From the NCBI GenBank assembly GCA_034429695.1, contig DAOUGC010000058.1, forward strand, positions 1 through 7,297: a stretch of 7,297 nt of DNA, given 5' to 3'. Of this stretch, positions 6,141 to 7,297 are shown piece after piece. The notes under the pieces are model-generated. The model was not told where the DNA came from. It saw only the letters and a list, made by a program, of their open reading frames with translations, and did no database searches. This DNA is from DAOUGC01 sp034429695. Its GTDB lineage: Bacteria > Chloroflexota > Anaerolineae > Anaerolineales > Anaerolineaceae. Each line of letters starts with the position of its first letter. Position 1 is the first letter of the stretch. A program made the position numbers and the translations under genes.

Positions 6141-7297
6141 TCAAGGCACAGCCGGTGTTTCTGTTGCCGACTCGGTGGTTTCACTTTCGGTTTCGGATGT
6201 GGTGGCGCCGTCACTGGTGGGGGTGGGTTCGCCTGCCTCTCCGGATTTTTCGCGACAAATGTTGACCATTTCCTGCGCGTTGTATACCGAGGTTTCATCA
6301 TTAGGCACACCCTGCAGCAGGAGCTGCGAGATTTGCAATGCTTCGCCACAGTCACCCTGGCGGGCAAGCGCCAGCCCGTAGGTAAAGTAATACTCGGCGA
6401 TGCGGCCGTAATCGAGCGGCAGACCTTCCACGGCCACGCCGTCCACATTGGTTCCGCCGCGCACAGCCAGGCGCAGGTTGTCCACCGAGTTGATGTAATC
6501 ACGATTGCGGTACTGCATGCTCCCCAGGTTGCCGTACAGGAAGGGGTCCTCAGGGTCCACTTTGATGGCCTGTTCACCGTACTGAATGGCTTTGGAGAAC
6601 TCACCCACGGTTGCGTAGGTACGGGAAATATAGGTGAGCGGCAGGGCGTCATCGGGGTTGAGCGCGTTGGCGCGGTTGAACTCTTCCACTGCCTTTTCAT
6701 ATTGCTGCAGGAAGCGGTAGTTGCGGCCCAGCGCCAGGTGCAGATCAGCGATGTTCTCGTTGAGGGCAATGGCCTGTTCATACTCAACCACGGCTTCTTC
6801 ATAGTTGGCGGTGATTTCAAGCACCAGCCCGCGTGCCCGGTGGACTTCCATGATGTTTGAACCCAGTTCCATCGCCATGCGCGATTCCTCACGGGCTTTG
6901 TCCAGCGTGCCAAGGTCTCCTTTGCCCTCCTGTACCTGAAGGGCGTACACTTCGGCCAGCAGGGCGTGGGGAATGGCGTTATTGGGCTCCAGTTCGATGG
7001 CTTGCTTTAGCAGGCTTTCGGCTTGCAGATAATCGCCCAGATAGGTGAAGCCCCAGCCGCGCAGGGCGTATGCCATGGAGTTGTTTGGGCTGAGCAGCAG
7101 GGCGTTTTCTGCGTTGGTGATGGCTTCTTCGTAATTTCCGGTGTAAATTTGCAGACGCGCCAGGGCAATGTAGTTTGCCGGGTTTTTGGGGTCAGCCTGA
7201 ACTGCGTTTTCATAGGAAAGCATGGCCTGGTTCAACTTGCCGGTTGCCATGTAGTCTTCGGCTTCGGTAATGAACGATTCGGGTGAGCGGGTGGGGG
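6141..7297 (-). CDS. TPR-repeat protein, paralogue of the downstream gene, 5' part missing
   Basis: The frame is open through the window edge. The codons before the ATG at 7248-7250 read TRSPESFITEAEDY, which completes the first TPR helix, so that ATG is internal and the true start lies outside. About 384 residues are visible. Counting from the internal Met, TPR-like units lie near residues 1-21, 23-55, 57-89, 91-130, 132-165, 166-199, 200-233 and 234-266, with repeated motifs such as NAENALLLSPNN and KQAIELEPNN. Then come VEGLPL (274-279), YYFTYG (287-292), Cys301 and NICR with Cys332. The tail (about 337-369) is rich in Thr, Ser and Glu. Together with the downstream gene, which has a TM anchor before the same PTRS motif, this suggests an anchored extracytoplasmic scaffold protein; the anchor itself is not visible here. 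Stop TGA is at 6141-6143. Function is not recognised. Confidence 0.85.
   Translation of the reverse strand, partial: PTRSPESFITEAEDYMATGKLNQAMLSYENAVQADPKNPANYIALARLQIYTGNYEEAITNAENALLLSPNNSMAYALRGWGFTYLGDYLQAESLLKQAIELEPNNAIPHALLAEVYALQVQEGKGDLGTLDKAREESRMAMELGSNIMEVHRARGLVLEITANYEEAVVEYEQAIALNENIADLHLALGRNYRFLQQYEKAVEEFNRANALNPDDALPLTYISRTYATVGEFSKAIQYGEQAIKVDPEDPFLYGNLGSMQYRNRDYINSVDNLRLAVRGGTNVDGVAVEGLPLDYGRIAEYYFTYGLALARQGDCGEALQISQLLLQGVPNDETSVYNAQEMVNICREKSGEAGEPTPTSDGATTSETESETTESATETPAVP

Noticed and set aside
6125..6913. A 262-codon - strand frame overlapping the upstream TPR gene in another frame
   Set aside because: The translation is Trp/Arg/Pro/Thr-rich without any fold signature, while the other frame gives regular TPR units.
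7248..7250. ATG as the start of the upstream TPR gene
   Set aside because: In-frame codons continue to the window edge and complete the first TPR helix and a PTRS stalk motif shared with the paralogue, so the true start is outside the window.

Overview
The window reads as ordinary bacterial chromosome of moderately high GC. The gene content suggests a member of the Chloroflexota, probably Anaerolineae-like. The pointers are a GroEL with a short Pro-rich tail instead of a Gly-Met tail and a basic linker near residue 475, long membrane-anchored TPR proteins with Pro/Thr-rich stalks and tails, and an SdhA with an insertion before its catalytic His. This placement is an inference from protein style, not a database result.

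Left part, + strand (1-2460). The 3' end of sdhA is followed 21 nt later by a complete sdhB, so the catalytic flavoprotein and iron-sulfur subunits of succinate dehydrogenase/fumarate reductase are co-transcribed. A hairpin after sdhB (1750-1776) probably ends that operon. A monocistronic GNAT-family acetyltransferase gene follows (1810-2460). It has no visible Shine-Dalgarno sequence and may be leaderless.

Middle, - strand (2520-4591). A complete groES-groEL operon is transcribed leftward. It converges on the acetyltransferase gene, and one strong hairpin (2468-2491) can terminate both. The groES upstream region holds a near-consensus sigma-A promoter (TTGACT, 17-bp spacer, TATGAT). Immediately after it lies a perfect half of the CIRCE heat-shock operator, TTAGCACTC, whose partner half is degenerate. 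HrcA-type control is therefore likely.

Right part, - strand (4641-7297). Two adjacent genes encode extracytoplasmic TPR proteins. The downstream one is complete, with an N-terminal signal anchor, a Pro-rich stalk, about nine TPR-like units and a Pro/Thr-rich tail. The upstream one is cut by the window edge. They are paralogues: the stalk-proximal PTRS motif, the order of TPR units and a C-terminal signature (EGLPL, then YY[YF]TYG, then two Cys ending in ICR) are shared. They are separated by 12 nt and probably translationally coupled. Both read toward groES, and no GC-rich terminator is visible between them and the groE promoter.

Most of the window is housekeeping: respiration/TCA cycle and protein folding. 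The least described part is the TPR gene pair. I see no mobile element, CRISPR array, tRNA or rRNA, and no clear evidence of an undescribed defence or metabolic system.
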